From: Bacteroides fluxus YIT 12057 | Lineage (GTDB): Bacteria; Bacteroidota; Bacteroidia; Bacteroidales; Bacteroidaceae | Length of the DNA: 64,000 nucleotides | Direction: 5' to 3' | Assembly (NCBI RefSeq): GCF_000195635.1 | Contig: NZ_GL882621.1 | Span: forward strand, 49,889-113,888 | Shown: piece by piece, positions 28,692 through 36,450 of the stretch | Numbering within the stretch: the first letter of the stretch is position 1 | Layout of the letters: each line of letters starts with the position of its first letter | Notes under the pieces: generated by a model | What the model was told of the DNA's origin: nothing | Seen by the model: the letters and a program-made list of their open reading frames with translations, nothing else | The model's database searches: none | Position numbers and translations under genes: made by a program

Positions 28692-29921
28692 TTAAAGGAA
28701 AGGGGTCAGAAGATTACCTACCCAGCCTACGAACTTTTTCCATGCAGAGCGCTCTTTCCATACTTCAGGGGTCAGTAGAGTACTGTTCTGTTTGTCACGT
28801 TCAAACATTTCGTTCAATTGGTGTGTGGTGGTCGGATCAAATATAAACGCATTCGTCTCATAATCATACCGCAAGCTGCGGCTGTTGAGATTGGCAGTAC
28901 CTACTGTACAAAAGGTGCTGTCCACCATCATGATTTTAGAATGGTGGAAACCGCCATTGAAGAGATAAATCTTGGCGCCCTTCTTCATTAGTTTATGTAC
29001 GATGTAGAATGACGCTTCGGGAGTAAAATAGATATCCGATACGGAAGGTATCATTATTTCTACCTCCGTTCCTTTTTTCAGTGCACTTTTTATGGCTTTG
29101 CGGATTGATTTTGTCGGCACGAAGTAGGGATTCACGATTCGTATGTTTTTTTGTGCGGCCCGTATGGAAGCGGTATAGGCATGGCTGATGGAACGGGGAG
29201 TTTCCCTTGGGGTGCGGTCCACGATGGCTATCTCTTCCGCTACACTGTCCGGAAATTGCGGAACATCCGGGAAATATGCCGGTCCCCCGATATGCTGACC
29301 TGTTTCACGGTTCCACATAGTCAGAAAGATACCTTGCAGATAGCGTACGGCATCCCCCTCAAGATGTATGTGCATATCGTGCCATTTACCGATTTTAGGC
29401 AAGCCATTGATATAATAATCGGCTATATTCATCCCTCCGGTGTAGCCAATCTTGCCGTCGATGACTACGATTTTCCGGTGGTCGCGATGTATGGCGTGGT
29501 TCACCCACGGGAAATTGATCGGGTCGAACTTGACAATTTCAATACCCCGGTCACTGATTGATTTTAGGTGGCGTTTTTTCAGCGGCTTGTTGTTGGACCA
29601 ATTGCCGAAGGCGTCGAACATGGCGCGTACTTCCACTCCTTCTTTCACTTTTTCCGCCAGAAGATCGAATAAGGAATTTGCGATGGAGTCATTGCGAAAA
29701 TTGAAGTATTCCAGATGGATATGGTGTTTGGCTTGGCGAATGGTTTGGAATAAGTCGATAAACTTGTCGTGCCCGGTCATCAATAATTTGACTTCATTAT
29801 TGCAAGTGACCGGAACTCCTGTCTGTTGCAGGTAGTTCATTACGATAGTATCACTTGATGCCTGTCCGCGAACACTTCCAATAGAAAAAACGAATAATAT
29901 GATAAATAGAACTTGTCTCAA
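28692..29921 (-). CDS. cls: Cardiolipin synthase (phospholipase D family)
   Basis: This 409-residue protein has two HKD motifs, HRDHRKIVVIDGKIGYTGG near residue 144 and HHSKIMMVDSTFCTVGTANL near residue 324, as in bacterial cardiolipin synthases that join two phosphatidylglycerols. Instead of the two N-terminal membrane helices of ClsA it has a signal-like start (residues 1-20), which suggests a periplasmic or inner-membrane-anchored form. A -7 element is at 29955-29962. Confidence 0.85.
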   Translation of the reverse strand: MRQVLFIILFVFSIGSVRGQASSDTIVMNYLQQTGVPVTCNNEVKLLMTGHDKFIDLFQTIRQAKHHIHLEYFNFRNDSIANSLFDLLAEKVKEGVEVRAMFDAFGNWSNNKPLKKRHLKSISDRGIEIVKFDPINFPWVNHAIHRDHRKIVVIDGKIGYTGGMNIADYYINGLPKIGKWHDMHIHLEGDAVRYLQGIFLTMWNRETGQHIGGPAYFPDVPQFPDSVAEEIAIVDRTPRETPRSISHAYTASIRAAQKNIRIVNPYFVPTKSIRKAIKSALKKGTEVEIMIPSVSDIYFTPEASFYIVHKLMKKGAKIYLFNGGFHHSKIMMVDSTFCTVGTANLNSRSLRYDYETNAFIFDPTTTHQLNEMFERDKQNSTLLTPEVWKERSAWKKFVGWVGNLLTPFL

Positions 29922-29954
29922 AACTTTCCCTGTTTATTTAGTTTTATGAGCTGG

Positions 29955-29962
29955 CAAATATA
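29955..29962 (-). promoter_or_regulatory. Bacteroides -7 element of cls
   Basis: TATATTTG on the minus strand, 34 bases before the cls start. Confidence 0.5.
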
Positions 29963-29993
29963 CAATATATCATTGAGATATGTTCGCTTGTTT

Positions 29994-30042
29994 AAAAAAA
30001 ATTAGCCCTTACTTTATTTTAATAAGGTAAGGGCCGGCTAAT
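29994..30042 (-). terminator. Terminator of the ECF sigma operon
   Basis: TTAGCCCTTAC and GTAAGGGCCGGCTAA can pair with a small bulge; on the minus strand the hairpin is followed by a run of seven T residues. It ends the minus-strand unit whose last gene stops at 30064. Confidence 0.75.
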
Positions 30043-30063
30043 TTATTGCAAGAGCAAATCTGT

Positions 30064-30396
30064 TTATGCCAGAGAGGAAATCTTGCGGTAACCTAAGTAA
30101 AGCAATACTATTGCGGCTATCAGCAATGATTTAGGGTCAAGTTCTGATGCGCCGCTCTGGATGGCGCCGTTCAAGGTTTCGCGCAGCGTATCCAATACTA
30201 ACTGTAGTCCGTTCAAGGCGACAAACAGTACCAGTGCGAGAGTGAAACAGAATACAGTCCATATCTGTGACAGGCGGTGGCTGTGTTCCGGCAGACGGTG
30301 TGCCACACGGCGGGTAAACCCGTTGTCATCTATTTCTTGCCGGTTATTGGCGAAGAATTGTTCCAGAAGTTTATCATCATTTTCCATCATAACCAT
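30064..30396 (-). CDS. Small membrane protein, probable anti-sigma-like partner
   Basis: This 110-residue protein has a charged N-terminal half (EQFFANNRQEIDDNGFTRRV) and two hydrophobic helices (residues 44-68 and 90-104). It overlaps the 3' end of the sigma factor gene by about 20 bases, so it is co-expressed. The architecture fits a small membrane regulator of the sigma factor, but I recognise no zinc-binding anti-sigma motif. Confidence 0.65.
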   Translation of the reverse strand: MVMMENDDKLLEQFFANNRQEIDDNGFTRRVAHRLPEHSHRLSQIWTVFCFTLALVLFVALNGLQLVLDTLRETLNGAIQSGASELDPKSLLIAAIVLLYLGYRKISSLA

Positions 30397-30922
30397 TTTG
30401 TTTTAAGTAGGCAGCCATTTTTTCTTTCGCCCGCGAGAGGTGGCTTTTTATGGTTCCCTCCGGGCATTGGGTGATTCCTGCAATCTTCTCTATACTCTGG
30501 TCTTCCATGTAGAAGAGGGTGATGCAGGTGCGTTCCATTTCTTTCAGGGTAGCTAATGCACGGTAGATATCCATGTGCTGCCCTACATCTTTTTGCAGCG
30601 TACTGCATTGAGCGTCCACTTGGTAGGAGTCCAAGTCATCTGTCTCTTTACGGCTGCGAATATAGTCATAAAACACATTATAAGCAATACGATACAGCCA
30701 AGTGGAGAAACTGGACAGATTTTTGAATGAAGCAATATGGGTATAGGCTTTTATAAAAGTGTCCTGTGCCAAGTCGTCACTCAATTCGCTGTCGCCGCAG
30801 GTTTGGTGCAGGAAGAATCGCCGTACGGGCGACTGGTACTTCCTTACCAACTGGTCGAAGGCCTTGGTGTTGTGAAACACCACGACCTGCGCGACTAACG
30901 ATATGTCGTTGAGTTGACTCAT
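30377..30922 (-). CDS. ECF-family RNA polymerase sigma factor
   Basis: This 181-residue protein has a region 2 (FFLHQTCGDSELSDDLAQDTFIKAY, partly shown, then FSTWLYRIAYNVFYDYIRSR) and region 4 (ITLFYMEDQSIEKIAGITQC, EGTIKSHLSRAKEKM). Its start overlaps the stop of the upstream membrane protein gene by ATGA and its 3' end overlaps the downstream small membrane protein gene. The three genes form one unit controlling an unknown regulon. Confidence 0.9.
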   Translation of the reverse strand: MSQLNDISLVAQVVVFHNTKAFDQLVRKYQSPVRRFFLHQTCGDSELSDDLAQDTFIKAYTHIASFKNLSSFSTWLYRIAYNVFYDYIRSRKETDDLDSYQVDAQCSTLQKDVGQHMDIYRALATLKEMERTCITLFYMEDQSIEKIAGITQCPEGTIKSHLSRAKEKMAAYLKQNGYDGK

Positions 30923-31542
30923 TTTTCGTCGTTTTTCTTCTGTTGGCTATAGTGGATGACCAATTGTCCGAAGCCGGTAAACATGACCAACAGGCCGATG
31001 CAGCCGATACCGAAATCCCCGGTGATTGCCCAAAGGAAGATGAACAGTCCGATGCCGACAAAGATGTTGTTGATGCCTTTGCTGCGGATATCTGTCGCCG
31101 CCGCTTCTTTGAAGAAGTTCTCCGGTAATGGCTGTCCGCTTGCTAATGCTTGTTCTGCCAGACGGTATTTGGCTTTCCGGTTTTTGTAGCGGAAGAAAAA
31201 GATGACAAATATGATGAGCAGTGGCAGGCCGAATATAAAAATGATGGCTGTTACGGCGATTACGGTTTCGGAGGTCTTGTTGCCAAGGTCGAAATTACTC
31301 CAGTCGGTGGTTTGAGTATGCTTCCACGCCTCTTCGTCATGTCGGGTGGCTTTCGAGCCATTCTCATAAGTCATGATGCTGAGCGTGTCTGTAAAGGCTT
31401 TGCCATTGATAACCGTATCCCTAAGTTCGATTACCCGCTTCTTGTTTCCGGATTCGTCGTTTTCTGTAACGGTTCTGTTCACTCCATGTGCCAGTGTGCA
31501 ATACACCATGGCAATCATTAATCCCAAAATGATACGTTTCAT
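30919..31542 (-). CDS. Membrane protein of the ECF sigma operon
   Basis: This 207-residue protein has a signal peptide (residues 1-20), a periplasmic stretch, a strong membrane helix (VIAVTAIIFIFGLPLLIIFV, near residues 95-114) and two more hydrophobic helices near residues 157-195. It is first in the sigma operon. It resembles uncharacterised Bacteroides membrane proteins found with ECF sigma factors; function unknown. Confidence 0.7.
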   Translation of the reverse strand: MKRIILGLMIAMVYCTLAHGVNRTVTENDESGNKKRVIELRDTVINGKAFTDTLSIMTYENGSKATRHDEEAWKHTQTTDWSNFDLGNKTSETVIAVTAIIFIFGLPLLIIFVIFFFRYKNRKAKYRLAEQALASGQPLPENFFKEAAATDIRSKGINNIFVGIGLFIFLWAITGDFGIGCIGLLVMFTGFGQLVIHYSQQKKNDEK

Positions 31543-31814
31543 AATCTATGTTTTTTTATTTGTTTCTTTGTGAGTTAGACGGTGGCTCCCCCCTATAAAG
31601 TTGCAAAGAGAAGATATTTTTTCTGGAAATTCCGTAATATGGCAGAAAATTTTGTGGAAATGTGAAGTATGCCGTATTTTCTATCGCAAGATGTGGGTAT
31701 TTTGACTGTCTTGCCGGCTCAATTGTATGGTTAGTTTTGTTTCCCATAATAAATACCCTTATCTTCGCCATTCACTTTGAAGAAAGGACTGATTTGAAAA
31801 AGTCGCGTAGAATA

Positions 31815-32129
31815 ATGAGATTGTTTCTTCTCCTGCTATTCATAGCCTATTGGGGAGGATTGACTCTGTTTACCCACTCGCATGTGGTAAATGGGGTTAT
31901 CATTGTACACTCTCATCCGTTTAAAGGGCAACATGAACATACGGAAGTCCAGCTGGAAACCATCTTTTTCCTTTCTTCTTTTGTAGCTTCTTCTTTGTCT
32001 GCTCTCTTGAGCGCCACACCGATTTTTCTTATTTTGCTTTGCGTGCTGGCGGTTCTTGCCACCGAACGAATCAAAAGTACCAGGTCGTGTGGCAGCATCA
32101 GACTGCGTGCTCCTCCTTTTTACCTCTGA
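31815..32129 (+). CDS. His-rich small membrane protein (metal-associated type)
   Basis: This about 104-residue protein has an N-terminal membrane helix (MRLFLLLLFIAYWGGLTLF), a His-rich segment (THSHVVNGVIIVHSHPFKGQ, then HEHTE) and a second hydrophobic part. I start it at 31815 rather than at the ATG at 31662, because a TATCTTCG promoter-like element near 31760 lies inside the longer frame and the sequence before residue 52 is not protein-like. The C-terminus ends in RLRAPPFYL, closely matching the ending of the metal-efflux protein at 51374-51790 (LRAPPYILAGA), so the two are probably paralogues. It sits directly before a TonB-dependent receptor. Confidence 0.65.
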   Translation: MRLFLLLLFIAYWGGLTLFTHSHVVNGVIIVHSHPFKGQHEHTEVQLETIFFLSSFVASSLSALLSATPIFLILLCVLAVLATERIKSTRSCGSIRLRAPPFYL

Positions 32130-32205
32130 TACATTTGTATGAGAGTCATTTTGTTGTGGCATTGAAAACTCACTGTCGCTGAATCACATTTTATTTTAAG
32201 AATAC

Positions 32206-34629
32206 ATGAAAAAAAATATTTTTTTTATGGTGGGGGCGTTATGTCTGTTGCTCTCAGCCACTGCGTATGCAGAAGATTTAAAAGGAACCGACGCTAATAT
32301 TGTCGGTCATGTCATAGAAAAAAGTACGGGTGAACATTTGCCTTATATGACGGTTTCCCTGAAAGGAACCACTATCGGGACTATGACCGATGCTACCGGA
32401 CATTATTTTTTGAAGAACCTGCCCGAAGGAGAATTTGCCTTGCAAATCAGTGCGATAGGATATAAGTCGCAAGACCGTAAGGTGATTTTAAAAAGGGGCA
32501 AGACGTTGGAAGAGAATTTTGAACTGGAAGAAGACCTGGTTGCCTTGGACGGCGTGGTTGTAACCGCCAACCGTAATGAGACTGCCCGTCGGTTGGCACC
32601 GACTTTGGTCAACGTGGTCACTCCCAAGCTATTCGATCTCACGAACTCGCATACCCTGTCACAGGGACTGGTCTTTCAGCCCGGCGTACGTGTAGAGACC
32701 GATTGCCAGAATTGCGGTTATTCACAAGTGCGGATCAATGGGCTGGATGGAAAATATACCCAGATATTGATAGACTCGCGACCCATATTTTCTGCTTTGG
32801 CAGGTGTCTATGGGCTGGAGCAAATACCGGCCAACATGATAGAGCGTGTAGAAGTGGTGCGTGGGGGAGGCTCTGCCCTGTTTGGCTCTTCTGCCATTGC
32901 CGGGACGGTGAATATCATAACCAAGGAGCCTATCCGTAATTCCGGTTCATTTTCTCATTCCATTTCCAACTTCGACGGTTCCGGCTCGTTCGATAACAAT
33001 ACGACGCTGAATCTTTCCCTGGTTTCTTCCGACAATAAGATGGGAGCTTATATCTACGGGCAGAACAGGCATCGTTCGGCATGGGACTCCAATGGAGACG
33101 GCTTTTCCGAGTTGCCGAAACTGAGAAATCAGACGGTAGGCCTGAATGCTTATTACAGGACAAGCGCCTATTCCAAGCTGAGCCTGGAATACCACCACAT
33201 GGAGGAATTCCGTCGTGGCGGCAGCGGTTTTGGCCTGCCTCCCCATATTGCCGAGAATGCAGACTTGAACGGAACCGGTGAACCCGGACTGGTGGAGCAG
33301 CTCAGACATTCCATCAATACGGGAGGACTTAAATTCACGGCATTCTCCAGAGATCAGAAGCATACGTTCAGCACCTATGCTTCTGCCCAACACATTGTGC
33401 GTGACAGTTATTACAGTGCCTATGGCATGACGACAGACTTCACCGGAGTGCTGGGTGCCCAATATATTTATCACTTTGACAAATGTCTGTTCATGCCTTC
33501 CGATTTGACCGGAGGCGTTGAGTTCAACCACGACAACCTTCATGACAAGGCTACGGACATGCAGAAGTACCGTGATGCTGCTTTGGACGAAGATCCCGGT
33601 GCAACGGGCAACCGTCTGCAGCAGCTGATTGACAAATACACGCCTGCTCCCCTGAATCAGGTGGTGAACATTGCAAGTGCCTATGTACAGAACGAATGGA
33701 ACAACGAACAGTGGAGCTTTCTGATCGGTGCTCGTGTAGATAAGAACAGTATTATGGACAAAGCTGTCTTCAGCCCGCGTGCCAATATCCGATACAATCC
33801 CACTCAAGATGTGAACATCCGCTTCAGCTATGCCGAGGGTTTCCGTGCTCCGCAGGCATTTGACGAAGATTTGCATATCAGTAACGTGGGCGGAGAATTG
33901 GTCTCCATTGTTCGTGCCAAAGGATTGAAGGAAGAGCGTTCGCGCAGTTTGAATGCTTCGGTGGACTGGTATCACTACTTCGGGAATTTCCAGGCGAACT
34001 TCTTGATAGAAGGTTTCTATACCAAGCTTTCCGATCCGTTTGTCTTGACGCCTCCGGTGAAAGACCCTGCCGGAAGCGGATACCTGCTACAGACCCGTGT
34101 CAATGGCTCGGGAGCCAAAGTATATGGAGGTACCTTGGAAGGCAAGATTGCATATAGAGACAAGATTCAGTTACAGGCAGGAATAACAGTGCAGCGCAGC
34201 ATTTATGATTCCTCCGAAGAATGGAGTGCGGATGAGGAACACTTGTCCGAGAAAGAACGCCGTAGCGACAAGATTCTTCGCACCCCTGATGTATATGGAT
34301 ATTTCACGGCTACTTATACGCCGGTGAAACCGCTTTCCATGGCATTGAACGGAAATTATACAGGCAGGATGTACGTGCCTCATCTGATGTCGGAAGTGAA
34401 TGGAACGGCGGATGTATTGGTGAAAAGTCCCACTTTCTTTGAGTTGGGTGCCAAACTGGCCTATGATATTGACTTTACGGGTATTTGTCTGCAGTTCAAT
34501 GTCGGCGTACAGAATATCTTCAACTCTTATCAGAATGATTTTGATAAGGGGGCAAGCCGTGATTCTGGATATATTTATGGTCCCGGGACACCTCGGTCTT
34601 ATTTTGCCGGGGTAAAACTCAGTTTTTAG
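32206..34629 (+). CDS. TonB-dependent outer-membrane receptor
   Basis: This 807-residue protein has a signal peptide (residues 1-23), a carboxypeptidase-D-like regulatory domain (IVGHVIEKSTGEHLPYMTVS through LEENFELEED), a plug with IPANMIERVEVVRGGGSALF near residue 207 and a beta-barrel ending in SYFAGVKLSF with terminal Phe. It is not a SusC type (no SusD gene follows) but resembles vitamin, siderophore or metal receptors. The His-rich small protein upstream suggests a metal or metal-complex substrate, which is inference. Confidence 0.88.
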   Translation: MKKNIFFMVGALCLLLSATAYAEDLKGTDANIVGHVIEKSTGEHLPYMTVSLKGTTIGTMTDATGHYFLKNLPEGEFALQISAIGYKSQDRKVILKRGKTLEENFELEEDLVALDGVVVTANRNETARRLAPTLVNVVTPKLFDLTNSHTLSQGLVFQPGVRVETDCQNCGYSQVRINGLDGKYTQILIDSRPIFSALAGVYGLEQIPANMIERVEVVRGGGSALFGSSAIAGTVNIITKEPIRNSGSFSHSISNFDGSGSFDNNTTLNLSLVSSDNKMGAYIYGQNRHRSAWDSNGDGFSELPKLRNQTVGLNAYYRTSAYSKLSLEYHHMEEFRRGGSGFGLPPHIAENADLNGTGEPGLVEQLRHSINTGGLKFTAFSRDQKHTFSTYASAQHIVRDSYYSAYGMTTDFTGVLGAQYIYHFDKCLFMPSDLTGGVEFNHDNLHDKATDMQKYRDAALDEDPGATGNRLQQLIDKYTPAPLNQVVNIASAYVQNEWNNEQWSFLIGARVDKNSIMDKAVFSPRANIRYNPTQDVNIRFSYAEGFRAPQAFDEDLHISNVGGELVSIVRAKGLKEERSRSLNASVDWYHYFGNFQANFLIEGFYTKLSDPFVLTPPVKDPAGSGYLLQTRVNGSGAKVYGGTLEGKIAYRDKIQLQAGITVQRSIYDSSEEWSADEEHLSEKERRSDKILRTPDVYGYFTATYTPVKPLSMALNGNYTGRMYVPHLMSEVNGTADVLVKSPTFFELGAKLAYDIDFTGICLQFNVGVQNIFNSYQNDFDKGASRDSGYIYGPGTPRSYFAGVKLSF

Positions 34630-34658
34630 TCGCAGGCGGATATTCTTTGTCCCGGCTC

Positions 34659-34689
34659 TTGATGCTTCCCCCGGTTTGCATTATCTTTG
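34659..34689 (+). promoter_or_regulatory. Promoter of the rRNA methyltransferase gene
   Basis: TTG at 34659-34661 and TATCTTTG at 34682-34689 are 20 bases apart; the ATG follows 21 bases later. Confidence 0.6.
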
Positions 34690-34710
34690 TCGGCATAAAC
34701 AGTTCAGAGC

Positions 34711-36213
34711 ATGGAATTACCCGTAGCATTTACCGACTATACGCGCTCTTTTATGGGTGCGGAAGAATACAATAAGCTGGCTGAAGCTTTAGGAGGAGAG
34801 CAGCCCGTCAGTATCAGACTGAATGAAGATAAATTAGGAGGTTCTTCATTCAGTCTTTTCCGTGCTTCTTTCCGGCCTGTTCCTTGGGCCGGTACAGGAT
34901 TCTACCTTCCCGACCGCTTGACTTTCACCTTTGATCCTTTGTTTCATGCCGGTTGCTATTATGTGCAGGAGGCTGCTTCCATGTTTGTGGAGCAGGCCTT
35001 GAGACGTTATACCGGCGATGTACCGGTGACGATGCTTGACCTTTGTGCGGCTCCCGGTGGAAAATCGACCCATGCCCGTAGCGTGTTGCCCAAAGGCAGC
35101 TTGCTGGTTGCCAATGAGGTAATCCGTAACCGTTCGCAGATTTTGGCGGAGAATCTCACGAAGTGGGGGCATCCCGGTGTGGTGGTCACCAACAATGATC
35201 CGGCGGACTTTTCTTCGTTGACGGACTTCTTTGACATCCTATTGACCGATGTTCCTTGTTCCGGCGAGGGGATGTTCCGCAAAGATCCGGTTGCTGTAAG
35301 CGAGTGGAGTCCGGAGAACGTGGATATCTGTTGGCAACGCCAGAGGCGTATTCTGTCGGATATATGGCCTTGTCTGAAACCCGAAGGCATTCTCATCTAC
35401 AGTACATGTACCTATAATACGAAAGAGAATGAAGAGAACGTCCGTTGGATGCGGGATGAGTTCGGTGCGGAAGTATTGCCGTTGGAAATCTCTGCCGACT
35501 GGAATATCACGGGCAATCTGTTGTCGGGAGAGGACTTTCCTGTCTATCGTTTCCTGCCCCATCGGACGAAGGGGGAAGGATTCTTCCTGGCGGTTCTCCG
35601 CAAACCGGCTGGCACAGGTTCTCCAAACCTGACCTTTGCAACTGCAAACCTCAACTCTGCGTCCGTAAACCAGACCTCTGTCTCCGCAGACACCAGGAGA
35701 AAATCCCGTAAACCTCAAGGCAGGGGGGCGAAGAATACGGGAATTTCCAAAGAGCAGCTTGCGGCGATACATCCGTGGCTTGTTTCTTCCGGAGATTATG
35801 AGTTCCTGCTGGAAGGCAACCGGGTCAGTGCTTTCTCGAAAAGTTACCTTCCCGAATTGTCCGCTTTGCGTTCGTCGCTCCGTATCCTACAGGCGGGAGT
35901 GGATGTTGCCGAGTTGAAAGGAAAAGACTGGATACCTGCTCATGGGCTTGCCATGAGTATAGCGCTGGATCCGGATGCCTTTGCCCGCGAGGAGATAGGT
36001 CGCGAGCAAGCCATCAACTACCTGCGCAAGGAGGCCGTTGTCCTTTCGGAGGCTGCTCCGCGTGGCATCGTCTTGCTCACCTACAAACAGATTCCTTTGG
36101 GATTTGTCAAGAATATCGGTAACCGTGCCAATAATCTTTATCCCCAGGAATGGCGTATACGCAGTGGATATTTGCCGGAAGAGGTGCTGGAATTGGCAAC
36201 GATAAACGGGTGA
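34711..36213 (+). CDS. rsmF: RsmF/NOL1-NOP2-Sun family RNA m5C methyltransferase
   Basis: This 500-residue SAM-dependent enzyme methylates cytosine in rRNA. The SAM site is MLDLCAAPGGKSTHARSVLP near residue 108, the catalytic cysteines are in TDVPCSGEGMFRKDP near residue 180 and IYSTCTYNTKENEENVRWM near residue 230. A C-terminal PUA-like domain starts after residue 345. Between them lies a low-complexity linker (about residues 305-326) encoded by three 21-bp units starting at 35625, 35646 and 35667, giving a seven-residue repeat (NLTFATA, NLNSASV, NQTSVSA). Confidence 0.88.
   Translation: MELPVAFTDYTRSFMGAEEYNKLAEALGGEQPVSIRLNEDKLGGSSFSLFRASFRPVPWAGTGFYLPDRLTFTFDPLFHAGCYYVQEAASMFVEQALRRYTGDVPVTMLDLCAAPGGKSTHARSVLPKGSLLVANEVIRNRSQILAENLTKWGHPGVVVTNNDPADFSSLTDFFDILLTDVPCSGEGMFRKDPVAVSEWSPENVDICWQRQRRILSDIWPCLKPEGILIYSTCTYNTKENEENVRWMRDEFGAEVLPLEISADWNITGNLLSGEDFPVYRFLPHRTKGEGFFLAVLRKPAGTGSPNLTFATANLNSASVNQTSVSADTRRKSRKPQGRGAKNTGISKEQLAAIHPWLVSSGDYEFLLEGNRVSAFSKSYLPELSALRSSLRILQAGVDVAELKGKDWIPAHGLAMSIALDPDAFAREEIGREQAINYLRKEAVVLSEAAPRGIVLLTYKQIPLGFVKNIGNRANNLYPQEWRIRSGYLPEEVLELATING
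35625..35687 (+). repeat. 21-bp coding repeat in the rsmF linker
   Basis: Units starting AAACCTGACC, AAACCTCAAC and AAACCAGACC repeat at exactly 21 bases. The segment ACTGCAAACCT is shared with the 22-bp intergenic array 550 bases downstream (36281). Confidence 0.65.
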
Positions 36214-36228
36214 AATCAATCACGTCAC

Positions 36229-36403
36229 TGTAAAGCTGGTATATATATTGGTGCAAAGCCGGTATATATATTGCAGCGCCACTGCAAACCTGTTGCAGTG
36301 GTATTGCATACTATATGCAGTGGTGCTGCAACACATTTGCAGTGGCGCTGTTGCATATTTGCAGTGATGCTGTAACATATATGCAGTGCGGCTGCAAGAA
36401 AAG
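36229..36403 (+). repeat. Intergenic 22-bp-period tandem repeat array 2
   Basis: Units starting TGCAGTG (or TGCAGCG) begin at 36272, 36294, 36316, 36338, 36360 and 36382, each exactly 22 bases apart; two related TGnAAAGCyGGTATATATATT units precede at 36229 and 36252. The conserved half contains GCAGTGGyGCTGC, which can pair with itself. The array fills the gap between two convergent genes. Confidence 0.85.
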
Positions 36404-36450
36404 TGCGGAGCTTTACAACTTTATGACACGCCCATCTGTGCTTTTTGTTT

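Noticed and set aside
36272..36403. CRISPR-like array
   Set aside because: The step is only 22 bases with no unique spacers of normal length and no cas genes nearby; it is a tandem repeat.
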